A stretch of DNA of 64,000 nucleotides from an uncultured Clostridia bacterium (GCA_945923775.1 CAMELR010000012.1:1-64000), one strand, 5' to 3'; positions 1 to 9,131 are shown, numbered from the stretch's first letter. The notes: generated by a model from the letters alone, not told the origin. Translations and numbers: made by a program.

Positions 1-44
1 AAAAATTTTTGAAATAACTGTTGCACTTGTATTGACAAATCAAA

Positions 45-70
45 ATGCGGAATTCTGAATTCCGAATTAA
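45..70. repeat. AATTCCGAATT-family repeat, short copy
   Basis: A short run of the GGAATTC/GAATTCCGAATT units found at about nine intergenic places in this window. It lies just before the ZIP transporter gene and overlaps no convincing promoter. The first 87 bases hold nothing else I can name apart from a lone TTGACA at 34-39 without a clear -10 box. Confidence 0.6.
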
Positions 71-87
71 ACAGAAAGAAGGCATGA

Positions 88-870
88 ATGCAGACCCAGA
101 TAATCTACGGCATACTTATCCCCTTCATCGGCACAACAGCCGGAGCCGCCTGCGTATTCTTCCTGCGCAGACAGCCGCACTTCCTGGTTCAGCGGAGCCT
201 CACCGGATTCGCGGCGGGGGTCATGACGGCGGCCTCCGTGTGGAGCCTGCTGATTCCCGCGATGGAGCAGTCCGAGAGGCTGGGGCGGCTCGGATTTGTT
301 CCAGCGGCGGCGGGATTCCTGCTCGGAATACTGTTCCTGCTGTTCCTCGACCGCGTTATCCCGCACCAGCACATGAACTCCGACACCCCGGAGGGCAGCC
401 GCAGCTCCCTCAGCAAAAACACCATGCTCCTCCTCGCCGTGACCCTCCACAATATCCCCGAGGGCATGGCGGTCGGAGTGGTCTACGCCGGGCTTGCAAG
501 CGGCGGAGCCAACATCGCTGCCGCCTCCGCGCTGGCGCTCTCCCTCGGCATTGCTATCCAGAACTTCCCCGAGGGCGCCATAATCTCCCTGCCGCTGCGC
601 TCCTCCGGAATGGGAAAGGGCAGGGCGTTCCTGCTGGGTACACTCTCCGGCGCCGTGGAGCCTATCGCCGCCGTCCTGACCGTGCTGCTTTCCGGGCTGG
701 TCGTCCCGGTGCTGCCGTACCTGCTGAGCTTCGCCGCCGGCGCTATGATCTACGTCGTCGTTGAGGAGCTTATCCCCGAAATGTCCGGCGAGCCGCACTC
801 CAACATCGGCACGATCGCCTTCGCCGCCGGGTTCGTCATCATGATGAGCCTCGACACCGCCCTCGGCTGA
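88..870 (+). CDS. ZIP family divalent metal transporter
   Basis: This 260-residue polytopic membrane protein is a ZIP-family transporter, expected to move zinc or a similar divalent metal into the cytoplasm. It shows the family's two metal-site motifs, HNIPEGMAVGV near residue 120 and QNFPEGAIISLP near 158, within predicted membrane helices. An N-terminal stretch of small and hydrophobic residues gives the first helix. The length is typical of bacterial ZupT/GufA-like members. The start at 88 follows an AGAAAGAAGG ribosome site; an ATG at 84 is out of frame. The gene is alone on its strand before a separate promoter at 881. The metal cannot be read from the sequence. Confidence 0.9.
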   Translation: MQTQIIYGILIPFIGTTAGAACVFFLRRQPHFLVQRSLTGFAAGVMTAASVWSLLIPAMEQSERLGRLGFVPAAAGFLLGILFLLFLDRVIPHQHMNSDTPEGSRSSLSKNTMLLLAVTLHNIPEGMAVGVVYAGLASGGANIAAASALALSLGIAIQNFPEGAIISLPLRSSGMGKGRAFLLGTLSGAVEPIAAVLTVLLSGLVVPVLPYLLSFAAGAMIYVVVEELIPEMSGEPHSNIGTIAFAAGFVIMMSLDTALG

Positions 871-880
871 CCTGCCCCTA

Positions 881-909
881 TTGACAGCTCGCCATTATCG
901 TGCTATAAT
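881..909 (+). promoter_or_regulatory. Sigma-A promoter of the DUF6796-like gene
   Basis: TTGACA at 881-886 and TATAAT at 904-909 are both perfect consensus boxes separated by 17 bases. It lies between the ZIP gene and the gene starting at 942, so that gene is probably transcribed independently. Confidence 0.8.
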
Positions 910-941
910 ATTAGCAGTAACTAACCAGGAGGAACTCACCC

Positions 942-1628
942 ATGAACAAAGAAAACGGCAAACGCGCGCTTATAATCTCATTCATCTGCGGAATGCTCGG
1001 CTGCCTGTGCTACGGCTCCGGCGACTGGCTGATGATATACGGCGACACCGCGCACAGCGGCTCGTTATACTGGCTCACCGACGGAGCGGCTCAGATAGCC
1101 CCCTGGCGGAACAGCCTGGCAATGTTCCTGGCGTTCCCGGGGATAATTTTCTACGGCGTCGGGCTTTTCGCCGCCGGGAGGTTCATCACCGACAAAAAGG
1201 GCGCGGCGGTCTACCGCACCCTCAACATCTTCGGGCTGACTCCATGGATGTGCCTGCACCTGTTCTACATAATGATACTGTTCCTGTACGGCTGGCTGTG
1301 CGGGAACGGCTTCCGGGACGCCGCCCTCCCCGCCTGCGAGGCGCTGTTCTCGCACCTGTCATGGGTGATCCCGCTGAGCGAAGCGTTCATGCTCCCGCCG
1401 TTCATCTGGTGGTTCTGGCTCCAGATACGCGGCAGGACCGAGTTCCCGAGGGGCATGGCGTTCACCAACGTGCTGGTGATATACGTCGCCCTTTACCTCG
1501 TCAAGAGCCTCCTGCCGGACTCCGCGTTCCGGATAGGCTTCACAAACGGACTTATGAGCGAGAGCATGATAATCTGGTTCGCGATAATGCTGATTTTCAC
1601 CGTCAGGAACGTACGTTCCGGAGAATAA
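942..1628 (+). CDS. Integral membrane protein, DUF6796-like
   Basis: The 228-residue product has about six hydrophobic helices and no signal for secretion. The N-terminal part (a CLCYGSGDWLMIYGD stretch, then APWRNSLAMFLAFPG) resembles proteins annotated DUF6796, whose function is unknown; this assignment is from memory of the family pattern. A good ribosome site, AGGAGGAACTCACCC, precedes the ATG. The gene has its own consensus promoter and is followed by a terminator hairpin at 1634, so it is monocistronic. Nothing in it reveals an enzymatic activity. Confidence 0.7.
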   Translation: MNKENGKRALIISFICGMLGCLCYGSGDWLMIYGDTAHSGSLYWLTDGAAQIAPWRNSLAMFLAFPGIIFYGVGLFAAGRFITDKKGAAVYRTLNIFGLTPWMCLHLFYIMILFLYGWLCGNGFRDAALPACEALFSHLSWVIPLSEAFMLPPFIWWFWLQIRGRTEFPRGMAFTNVLVIYVALYLVKSLLPDSAFRIGFTNGLMSESMIIWFAIMLIFTVRNVRSGE

Positions 1629-1633
1629 GCTCA

Positions 1634-1664
1634 CCCCTGCACCACTGCGGCGCAGGGGATTTTT
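1634..1664 (+). terminator. Rho-independent terminator
   Basis: CCCCTGC (1634-1640) pairs with GCAGGGG (1652-1658) and is followed by ATTTTTC. It ends the DUF6796-like transcript and abuts the end of the convergent LysR gene. Confidence 0.75.
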
Positions 1665-2467
1665 CACGGCTGGAGCACGCCCCGCCCGGAAAGCAGCCAG
1701 AACGTGACCTTCGCCTCCTCGTCGGAAAGCGGTATAATTACCCGCCCGAAGTACTGCGGGGAATCATGCGGGATATAGTCCGTCGTGAAGCACGGTAGCG
1801 ACGACGACCGGATAAGCTCGTTGAACGTGAACTCGTCGTTCTGCACCAGGAACCTCGACGCGGGCATTTTCTGCCGGCAGAGGGCGTCCCAGAAGCCAAG
1901 CTCGGAGCGCAGCAGGAAGTTGAACCCGTTGATATCCGCGAAGCTCAGGGATTTGCGCCCCGCAAGCTCGTGCCCCTCCGGAATGCACACGTAGAGGTTC
2001 TCGCGCATGAACTCCCGTGCGCCTTCGCACCGGAACGGAAGCACCGCCGCGTCGCACTCGCCGCCCTCCCAGGAGCGCAGCACCTCGTCGTTCTGCGCAA
2101 CGCTGGAGGATATCGTCATGCCCGGGTGTTTGTTCTCCAGGAGCTTCATCAGCTCCCACAGCGGCGCGGGCGCGCAGGACTTCACCACGATGGTGCGCCG
2201 CCGCTGGTCGAACGCACGCACCTGCTGCACCGCCTGCTCCGCCTCCCGCAGTACCCTCCGGGCGTGCTCCACCGCGAGTTTTCCGGTCTCGTTGAGCTCT
2301 ATGCGGTTCTTGGTTCGGGTGAACAGCGGCACGCCGAATTCGTCCTCGAGGTGCTTCATGTTCCGGGTGATGGTCGGCTGCGAGATGTGTAACTGCTCCG
2401 CCGCCCTGGACAGGGTGCCGCACTCGCCGAACGCCGCGAGCTGCTCCAGTTCGTAAAGGTCTAGCAT
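1664..2467 (-). CDS. LysR family transcriptional regulator
   Basis: A 267-residue LysR-type regulator. The N-terminal winged helix-turn-helix is clear (LAAFGECGTLSRAAEQLHISQPTITRNMKHLE, residues about 10-41, the typical A-L-S-Q-P-x-x-x-R-x-I pattern), followed by a linker helix and a periplasmic-binding-like effector domain. The ATG at 2467 follows GGAGGAGATC; the reading frame stays open far upstream but without coding character. It is somewhat shorter than the usual 290-300 residues. It is divergent from the aldo/keto reductase gene, with overlapping promoters in a 34-bp near-palindrome, the classic arrangement for a LysR regulator controlling its neighbour and itself. The inducer is unknown. 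Confidence 0.9.
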   Translation of the reverse strand: MLDLYELEQLAAFGECGTLSRAAEQLHISQPTITRNMKHLEDEFGVPLFTRTKNRIELNETGKLAVEHARRVLREAEQAVQQVRAFDQRRRTIVVKSCAPAPLWELMKLLENKHPGMTISSSVAQNDEVLRSWEGGECDAAVLPFRCEGAREFMRENLYVCIPEGHELAGRKSLSFADINGFNFLLRSELGFWDALCRQKMPASRFLVQNDEFTFNELIRSSSLPCFTTDYIPHDSPQYFGRVIIPLSDEEAKVTFWLLSGRGVLQP

Positions 2468-2515
2468 GATCTCCTCCGCTATGCATAATGTGAAATGCAG
2501 ATTCCGGTATTGATA

Positions 2516-2556
2516 TTGTACAAATGCATTATAGCATGATATAATGTATTTGTAAA
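2516..2556. promoter_or_regulatory. Overlapping divergent promoters with 34-bp palindromic operator
   Basis: Plus strand: TTGTAC (2516-2521), 18-bp spacer, TATAAT (2540-2545), reading into the aldo/keto reductase gene. Minus strand: TTTACA (2556-2551), 17-bp spacer, TATAAT (2533-2528), reading into the LysR gene. Bases 2520-2553 form a near-perfect palindrome (ACAAAT, CATTATA, then TATAATG, ATTTGT in mirror order) covering both -10 boxes. This is the probable LysR operator, and occupancy would affect both promoters. Confidence 0.7.
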
Positions 2557-2602
2557 GAGCTTCTGCCCTGAAATTTCTGAATACTGAACGGAGGATAATA
2601 TC

Positions 2603-3442
2603 ATGACCTATGTAACACTCAACAACGGAGTTAAAATGCCGCAGCTCGGCTACGGCGTATACCAGACCCCTGCGGAGGAGACCGAGCGCTGCGTCCTCGC
2701 GGCGATAAAGAACGGCTACCGCAGCATAGACACCGCCCAGGCGTACGGCAACGAGGAGGGCGTAGGAAACGCGATAGCAAAGTGCGGCCTTCCCCGTGAG
2801 GAGCTTTTCATCACAACGAAGGTCTGGATAACCAACGCGGGCTACGAAAAGGCGAAGGCTTCCATTGAGGAGTCGCTGAAGAAGCTGAAGAGCGACTACG
2901 TTGACCTGCTGCTGATACACCAGCCCTTCGGGGATTACTACGGGACCTACCGCGCGATGGAAGAGGCATACAAGGCGGGGAAGGCGCGTGCGATAGGCGT
3001 TTCGAACTTCTACCCCGACCGCTTCATCGACATCGCGCATTTTGCGGAGGTCAAGCCCGCGGTGAACCAGGTGGAGAACCACGTATTCCAGCAGCAGAAG
3101 GCCGCAAAGAAGTACCTCGCAAAGTGCGGCACACAGCTCATGAGCTGGGGACCCTTCGCGGAGGGCAGGAACGATTTCTTCAACACTCCGGCGCTCGTGG
3201 AGATAGGTGCGAAGTACGGCAAGAGCTCCGCTCAGACAGCGCTGAGATTCCTGCTGCAAAGCGGCTCGGTGGTTATCCCGAAGTCGGTGCACGAGAACAG
3301 AATGAAGGAGAACATCGACGTGTTCGATTTCGAGCTGACCGCTGAGGAAATGCAGCGTATCGAGGCTCTCGACACCGGAAAGAGCCTGTTCTTCTCCCAC
3401 CACGACCCGGAGACCGTGGAGTGGTTCATGTCGATAGTGTGA
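2603..3442 (+). CDS. Aldo/keto reductase
   Basis: A 279-residue NADPH-type aldo/keto reductase of the AKR5-like class that includes 2,5-diketo-D-gluconate reductases. The catalytic tetrad is visible as D43, Y48, K73 and H106, and the cofactor motif IPKSVHENRMKENI is near the C-terminus. The length matches the family. The start follows GGAGG at about 2590. The gene is divergent from a LysR regulator and shares its palindromic operator, so it is likely the regulator's target. The substrate is not evident; small aldehydes or ketones are the usual ones. Confidence 0.92.
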   Translation: MTYVTLNNGVKMPQLGYGVYQTPAEETERCVLAAIKNGYRSIDTAQAYGNEEGVGNAIAKCGLPREELFITTKVWITNAGYEKAKASIEESLKKLKSDYVDLLLIHQPFGDYYGTYRAMEEAYKAGKARAIGVSNFYPDRFIDIAHFAEVKPAVNQVENHVFQQQKAAKKYLAKCGTQLMSWGPFAEGRNDFFNTPALVEIGAKYGKSSAQTALRFLLQSGSVVIPKSVHENRMKENIDVFDFELTAEEMQRIEALDTGKSLFFSHHDPETVEWFMSIV

Positions 3443-3459
3443 GCAAGGCATTAATCTTT

Positions 3460-3650
3460 GCGTAGCATATTGGTTTTCGCTTCCTTTTGCTTACAAAAGG
3501 AAGTGGGAGCGTGAGGGCAAAGCCCTCACACTCCGCACGAAGTGCGGAAACTCTGCGCGCTGGCGCGCAGTTACTCCGTGCGGAAGCACGGTTAAACGAT
3601 TCCAAAGCGCTAAAGGGGTGTGGGGGAAAACAAGAGTTTTCCCCCACATT
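3460..3650. repeat. Multi-hairpin dispersed repeat, copy R1
   Basis: A run of consecutive perfect hairpins: CTTCCTTTTGC..ACAAAAGGAAG, GTGAGGGCAAAGCCCTCAC, CCGCACGAAGTGCGG, CTGCGCGCTGGCGCGCAG, CCGTGCGGAAGCACGG and TGGGGGAAAA..TTTTCCCCCA. Closely similar sequence returns at 18804-18953 in the same orientation and in part at 37773-37868 inverted. It fills most of the 361-base gap between the aldo/keto reductase and dockerin genes and may also act as a terminator for the former. Frames open in it are low-complexity and I do not call them genes. Confidence 0.8.
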
Positions 3651-3718
3651 TTCTTGCAGATATGAAATACTTTTTCACTACATTCAGGAAGAATTCCGCA
3701 ACAATCAGGAAGAAAATA

Positions 3719-3747
3719 TTGACAGTCCGTCACCTTTCCGATACAAT
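3719..3747 (+). promoter_or_regulatory. Sigma-A promoter of the dockerin protein gene
   Basis: TTGACA (3719-3724), 17 bases, TACAAT (3742-3747), about 57 bases before the ATG at 3804, which has the strong ribosome site AAGGAGAGATGAC. Confidence 0.75.
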
Positions 3748-3803
3748 AGACTAACAGCAATTTCAGATATGCACAGATTGCAGGGTTTGTAAGGAGAGAT
3801 GAC

Positions 3804-6800
3804 ATGAAAAAGAAGGCAGGCTCATTATTGAGCGGAGCCGTCAGCGCGCTGCTGGCGGTCAGCATGACGGTAACGGGAGCCTCGGCTGAGTTCCCGGCGG
3901 AGAGCGCCTGCGCTCAGCAGGATCCCTACGCGGAGCCGGAGGTCTATGCGGCTCAGCAGGAGGCTCAGACCGGCATAGGCGAGCTGGTGCACGGCGAGAG
4001 AAGGCTCGGCGATGGCTGGTACTGGGACGGTCAGGACACGCTGAAGCTGTACGGGATAGAAATGTCGGGAACCGGAACCGAACAGCTTTTCAGCACTGAA
4101 TACGACCAGCCCATAACGGTGGAGCTTACCGGCTACAACTATATCGAGGATTTTGGCTCCATGACAAGAGGCTGCCATATACTCATCAATGGCACGGGCA
4201 TTCTCGAAACCGAGAATATCGGCGTGATGTGGGGCTCGGACGGCGATAACAACATGATCGCCGAAATAAAGGGCGGCTATTTGAAGGCGGCTGGAAACTG
4301 CCTGATGGACAGCGGAGATCTGCATGTGTCCGGCGGATATATCGACGCCCCGGGCATGTCGGTAAGCAATTGCAGGGAATATTACCAGTTCGGAGGATAT
4401 GTCGACATTTCAGGTCTGAGTTTTTGTGATGATTCCAGTGGTGCCTCCGTTAACGGCGGCTTTCTGAAGCTGGAGAACTCCTTTGAAAACGGCACGCTCT
4501 ATTACCAGACCTGCGTTATCCAGATGGGAAGCATGGATCAGGATAACGGAAAACTGTATCTTGTTAAGGACGATTCGGTATTGATCGTCGAAGACGGCGT
4601 CAATGATATAAATGATCTGTTCTCGTCAAAACTGAAACCCGGATTAAGTATGAAGAGCGACACCGGAAGAACGGTAATGTGCCACAAACTTGTAAACGTC
4701 AACAAAACTCAGTCCGTCAAAACGGAGGCGTACGGCGCGTACTTCAAGGGTGAGAATTCGCTGTTTATTGACGCAGGCATGCTCTACGGCGGAAACTACA
4801 TTGAAACCTCCGGCTCTGTTTCCATGCTGGGGTTCGGCGGCGACGGGTCTACGCTTGTTTCCGCTTCAACTGATACGACCGTAGAGTCGATCGACAGAAA
4901 AAACTGCAGTATTATCACCCTCGGTGAACTTTCACTGTCCGGCTGCAAGGCGGAAGGGCTTGATTCTCAGATAATATCCGCAGGTTCGGTCATGGCACGC
5001 AATTCTGCGATAGACGATCTCGTCGCAGTGGCTCCGAACTCCAGCAGAGCCGCGCTGACGATTTCCGGCACCACGCTTTCCGGCAGCGTGACCGCATATC
5101 ACTTCTCAGATAACACCGTTGAGTTTGCCGGCGACTGCACCTTCAACGGCAGTATCACCTCGTACTCGTACGGCTACAGCGCGTTCAGGCTCAACAACTA
5201 TAATCTCGCGGTGGGCGAAAACGCCCAGATCTCCGCGACTGCTCCGAACACCTTCAGATACAGCGGAGCGTTTGTCACGGATAATGACAAGAAAGCCATC
5301 GCAAACGACAGCATGTTCCCCGGCAAGCGTTTCTACACCGCAAAGGAGCACCAGCCGCTGAAGATACGCTCCACGCTGGAGGTCATCGGAGACCTGCACG
5401 AGGACTACGGCTACACCAAGCTGTTCATCGGCGGAGAGCTGTTCCCCGACATCGCGAACGATTACACCTGGGACAATGACAAAGGATCGTTTAACGTAAA
5501 CACAGTGATTTTACCGTGCCGCGCCACTGATCCCGCCAACACGGTCGGAGCTAACATGTACCTCGTGTCCAGCAGCAATATAAATAACCCGAAGACCGAC
5601 ATAACGGCGAGGGTATACGCTCCGGACGGTACGGACGTGACCGATAAATTCACATTCTCATATGCGCTGTGCGCCGATGGAGACAAGGACCCCGACAGGT
5701 CGGTAAATATTTATTTCACGCTGAAGTACGGCGAGTACCTGGATATCGGCTATTACGAAGTCGCTGCAGAATACGACGGGCTGACCGCATCCATGACAAT
5801 GCAGGTATTTCCGTGCAATGTGAGCTTGAATTTCTGCGTTCCCGCAGACTATATCGAAAGCGAACCCGAAAACTACGGCTGGACGTACGAGGTCCCGTTC
5901 ACCGGCTTTGGAACCAACTGCAAGGGCGAAACCTGGGAATGGTACGGCGCAGGCAGCGACGAATACGAGCCCTACACCCTGGTTCTGGACGGCTTCCAGC
6001 TTTACACCAGCGGCCACACGCTCTATCTCCCTGCCCGTGCAACGATAATCCTCAGGGGCAAAAACACCCTTGATTCCAACATCAGCGTTATCACCTCGCA
6101 GCAGTACAACTCGGAAGCGAGCCTGACGATCATCGGCGAAGAGGGCAGCAGCCTTTCCCTGACCTCCCGCTACATCGAAAACAGCCCCTGGAAAAACGGC
6201 GTTATAACCATCGGCAGTTACGGAGAGCTGACCCTCAGAAACTGTAACCTGTTCGTGACCGCACTTGACAGCGACGATTCAGGCGCAGCGGCGTGTATCA
6301 ATGCGTCGAATAAGCTCACCATTGAAAACAGCGATGTCACAATAGATTCCGACGGCTCCGCAGCGGCTGTCAGGGCGTTCTACTACCGCTTTATCGGCAG
6401 CAGCCTTTTATTCGCCAATGCGGATACCATCATAGATAGCGAAGATGGCAACGGCATAAGCGTTCAGGCTTTCGAGGCCGTGAATATCAAAGACCTCACT
6501 ACAGAAAGCTTCAACGAAGCTGTGAAGTCCGGAAAGAGATTCGGCACGCTCACACGCGCCCTCGACAGGGGTTACGCTACGATCAGAACGGTGGGCATTT
6601 CCCAGACCGATGAAAGCATTCTGCTCGGCGGCGGGGGATTCGTCCACGGCGCAAAGAATATAAAGCTCGACCTCAACGACTATTTCACCGGCGGCACCGG
6701 AAAATACGTATTTGAGCTTGAACCCGGCGCGAAGCTTCCGGATTGGGTGGAGTTCAACCAGGCGACTGGTACGTTTACAGTCAGCGAGGTTCCCGACGAG

Positions 6801-8144
6801 GACTCCGACAGCATGGAGATAGGCATAATCGTAAAGGACGCGGTGGAGGAACTCCGCGAGTACGAGGCTCTCAGAACCACGCTGACTATCGCCGCGGTAA
6901 CTACGCAGTACACACTGAATCTCAAGCCGGTGGAGCACGGCATATTCTACATTGAAGACCCGAATTTCCCGGTATACAACAAGGGCGAGGAGGCTCACAT
7001 TAGGGTAGCCACTGAAAAGGGCTGGCGCGTGAAGTCCGTGAAGCTCAACGGCACGGAGATAACCCCTGACGAAAACGGAATATACAGCTTCGTCATGACC
7101 TGCGACAGCGAAGCGGCCGCCGAAACCGAGCAGATAACCCACGCACTGACCGTTATCTCCGGTGAAAACGGCACAGTAACCCCCGCTTCCGGGGAGTTCC
7201 CCGAAGGCTCCGAGGTAACTCTGACAGTCACCCCGGACGAAGGGTATCAGGTGAAGTCCGCGAAGCTGAACGGTAAGGAAGTCGCGCTCACCAACGGAAA
7301 ATACACGTTCACCGTGACCGAGGACTGCACGTTTGAAGCGCAGTTCGAGAAGAAGTCCTCCGGAGGTTCTTACGGCGGTTCTACCGGAGGTTTTACGGGC
7401 GGTTCCACTGGAGGCTCTGGAAGTTCCGGAGGTTCCTACCGTCCGTCCAGACCCTCCGGCAACGACAGCACTCCCGCTGTGAACGGCAAAAATGTAAGCT
7501 GGTCTGACATTGCTTCCATGATAAGCGGGCTTCCGTCCGGCGGAAGTCTCGTGATAAATCTCAACGGAGAAACCCAGGTTCCGGCGGAGGTCATACGCGC
7601 GATATACGAGAAGCGCGCAAAGGTGGAGTTCGTCATCGACAGCGCAAAGAGCTGGATAATCGACGGCGCGAAGATAACCTCCATAGCAGGCGCAGACCTC
7701 ACGGCGCTCCCCGGAAAGGCAGACAAAACCGCGCTGCGCGGCACAGTCGGAACCGACCTGAAAATCAGCGGCACGAAGGTTCCGGCGGAGCGGAAGCTCA
7801 CGTTCCGCAAGGAGTTCGCGGGGCAGTTCGCGAACGTTTACAAGCTGAGCGGCGGCGTTCTGGAGTTCCAGCGCTGCGTAAAGGTCGGCACGGACGGCGC
7901 TGTGGTGATTCCCGGCGCTGACGCGGCTGGCGAGTACGTTGTGATGGTGTGCGAGTTCAGCGACCTCCCCGGCGACGCCGATAACGACGGCATACTCAGC
8001 GCCCTGGACGCCTCCGCAGTACTCAAGGAGATAGTAGGCATGGCGAAGTCCGCGAACGCGGCTGTGTGCTACTTCAACGGAGACGGCGAAGTCAACGCCC
8101 TGGACGCAGCGGCAGTGCTGAAGGCGGTCGTGGGGTTAAGGTGA
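3804..8144 (+). CDS. Large secreted beta-helix-like protein with C-terminal type I dockerin
   Basis: A 1446-residue exported protein. A signal peptide (KKK, hydrophobic core, cleavage expected after ASA near residue 28) is followed by two long regions of short turn-rich repeats resembling right-handed beta-helix/polysaccharide-lyase-like folds (about 60-560 and 700-930). Then come a cadherin-like or putative Ig domain (LNDYFTGGTGKY), two divergent InlB-type B-repeats (HGIFYIEDPNFPVYNKGE; ENGTVTPASGEFPEGSEVTL), a Gly/Ser linker near 1190-1215, an unrecognised domain, and a dockerin at about 1389-1446. The dockerin has two calcium loops, DADNDGILSALDASAVLKEI and FNGDGEVNALDAAAVLKAVV. It should attach to a cohesin on a scaffoldin or cell surface. 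No catalytic residues can be assigned, so it may be an enzyme, a carbohydrate binder or an adhesin. Confidence 0.85.
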   Translation: MKKKAGSLLSGAVSALLAVSMTVTGASAEFPAESACAQQDPYAEPEVYAAQQEAQTGIGELVHGERRLGDGWYWDGQDTLKLYGIEMSGTGTEQLFSTEYDQPITVELTGYNYIEDFGSMTRGCHILINGTGILETENIGVMWGSDGDNNMIAEIKGGYLKAAGNCLMDSGDLHVSGGYIDAPGMSVSNCREYYQFGGYVDISGLSFCDDSSGASVNGGFLKLENSFENGTLYYQTCVIQMGSMDQDNGKLYLVKDDSVLIVEDGVNDINDLFSSKLKPGLSMKSDTGRTVMCHKLVNVNKTQSVKTEAYGAYFKGENSLFIDAGMLYGGNYIETSGSVSMLGFGGDGSTLVSASTDTTVESIDRKNCSIITLGELSLSGCKAEGLDSQIISAGSVMARNSAIDDLVAVAPNSSRAALTISGTTLSGSVTAYHFSDNTVEFAGDCTFNGSITSYSYGYSAFRLNNYNLAVGENAQISATAPNTFRYSGAFVTDNDKKAIANDSMFPGKRFYTAKEHQPLKIRSTLEVIGDLHEDYGYTKLFIGGELFPDIANDYTWDNDKGSFNVNTVILPCRATDPANTVGANMYLVSSSNINNPKTDITARVYAPDGTDVTDKFTFSYALCADGDKDPDRSVNIYFTLKYGEYLDIGYYEVAAEYDGLTASMTMQVFPCNVSLNFCVPADYIESEPENYGWTYEVPFTGFGTNCKGETWEWYGAGSDEYEPYTLVLDGFQLYTSGHTLYLPARATIILRGKNTLDSNISVITSQQYNSEASLTIIGEEGSSLSLTSRYIENSPWKNGVITIGSYGELTLRNCNLFVTALDSDDSGAAACINASNKLTIENSDVTIDSDGSAAAVRAFYYRFIGSSLLFANADTIIDSEDGNGISVQAFEAVNIKDLTTESFNEAVKSGKRFGTLTRALDRGYATIRTVGISQTDESILLGGGGFVHGAKNIKLDLNDYFTGGTGKYVFELEPGAKLPDWVEFNQATGTFTVSEVPDEDSDSMEIGIIVKDAVEELREYEALRTTLTIAAVTTQYTLNLKPVEHGIFYIEDPNFPVYNKGEEAHIRVATEKGWRVKSVKLNGTEITPDENGIYSFVMTCDSEAAAETEQITHALTVISGENGTVTPASGEFPEGSEVTLTVTPDEGYQVKSAKLNGKEVALTNGKYTFTVTEDCTFEAQFEKKSSGGSYGGSTGGFTGGSTGGSGSSGGSYRPSRPSGNDSTPAVNGKNVSWSDIASMISGLPSGGSLVINLNGETQVPAEVIRAIYEKRAKVEFVIDSAKSWIIDGAKITSIAGADLTALPGKADKTALRGTVGTDLKISGTKVPAERKLTFRKEFAGQFANVYKLSGGVLEFQRCVKVGTDGAVVIPGADAAGEYVVMVCEFSDLPGDADNDGILSALDASAVLKEIVGMAKSANAAVCYFNGDGEVNALDAAAVLKAVVGLR

Positions 8145-8165
8145 TTCGTATCGCGAGATAAAATT

Positions 8166-8196
8166 ACGGGCAGGCGCCAAGCCTGCCCGTTTTTTG
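8166..8196 (+). terminator. Strong terminator after the dockerin gene
   Basis: ACGGGCAGGC pairs perfectly with GCCTGCCCGT around a 5-base loop and is followed by TTTTTTG. It lies 21 bases after the stop codon, in the gap to the convergent LysR gene. Confidence 0.9.
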
Positions 8197-8231
8197 TTCA
8201 ATTTTAATTTAGCGGCGAGTGTTGCAGTAAA

Positions 8232-9122
8232 TTAACGTCCGCTATTGAGTATCATTCGTTCCAGCTCTCTGCCTGCGGCGCTCATGGACTGGCTCTTCCG
8301 CTTGAGCAGGCAGATTTTCCGCGCCGGGACGCTCTCCTTGAGGTCGAGCAATATCAGCCCGTCTGTAGGGTAGCTCTCAAGGAACTGCGCCGGCACGAAC
8401 CCTATTCCGAGATTGTTCCGCACCATCGGGAGTATCAGGTCGGCGGTGGCGGCCTCGATATCCGGCGAGAGCGTACAGCCGTTCTTCCGGAACCACTCGG
8501 AATATATCTCGTAGGTCTTGGTCTGCTTGAACAGCGATATCATCGGATACTTCGTAAGCTCCGACAGGCTGACCTGCCGCCCCGCAAGCTCTGAGAACGC
8601 CGCTCCGCACACCGGTATCTCCCGTATCTCGCATATCTCCTTTGAAACGATGAGGTCGGTGTTCTCCGTGGGTGTCGTCACAACGCCGAGGTCTACAAGC
8701 CCGTGCTTCAGCGCGGATATCGCCTGCGGAGTCGAGTGGTTGAACACCCGTATGCGCACGCCCGGGTACTTCTGCCGGAAATTCTTCAGCACCGGAAGCA
8801 GGTAGCACCTCAGCGCTATCTCGCTCGCGCCTATCGTTACCACGCCCTTCGCCAGTGTACGCTCAAGGCACAGTTCCTCCTCGCCGTACTGTATCTGCTC
8901 CACCGCCGCCGCTACGTGCGAGTACAGCTTCTCGCCCTCCGGGGTCAGCTCCACCCCTTTGCGCGACCTCACGAACAGCGTGCAGTTCAGCTCGCTCTCG
9001 AGGTTCTTTATGGTGCGGGAGATGTTCGGCTGATTGTTCATCAGCGCCTCCGCCGCCTGGGATATGCTCCCGTATTTCGCCACGTAGTAAAATATCCGGT
9101 AATATTCAAAGCTGATATACAT
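8232..9122 (-). CDS. LysR family transcriptional regulator
   Basis: A 296-residue full-length LysR regulator. The helix-turn-helix occupies residues about 4-60 (YVAKYGSISQAAEALMNNQPNISRTIKNLE) and the effector-binding domain follows from about 90. It is transcribed from a consensus promoter just upstream, and has direct repeats around the -10 box that could be an autoregulatory site. Its neighbour upstream on the same strand is the aminotransferase of the metNIQ operon, separated by a terminator-like hairpin and repeats, so a regulatory link to that operon is possible but not shown. The effector is unknown. Confidence 0.9.
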   Translation of the reverse strand: MYISFEYYRIFYYVAKYGSISQAAEALMNNQPNISRTIKNLESELNCTLFVRSRKGVELTPEGEKLYSHVAAAVEQIQYGEEELCLERTLAKGVVTIGASEIALRCYLLPVLKNFRQKYPGVRIRVFNHSTPQAISALKHGLVDLGVVTTPTENTDLIVSKEICEIREIPVCGAAFSELAGRQVSLSELTKYPMISLFKQTKTYEIYSEWFRKNGCTLSPDIEAATADLILPMVRNNLGIGFVPAQFLESYPTDGLILLDLKESVPARKICLLKRKSQSMSAAGRELERMILNSGR

Positions 9123-9131
9123 GTCTTTTCT

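Noticed and set aside
3426-3865. Several short frames across R1
   Set aside because: They are translations of palindromic repeats, overlap each other on both strands, and one runs through a consensus promoter.
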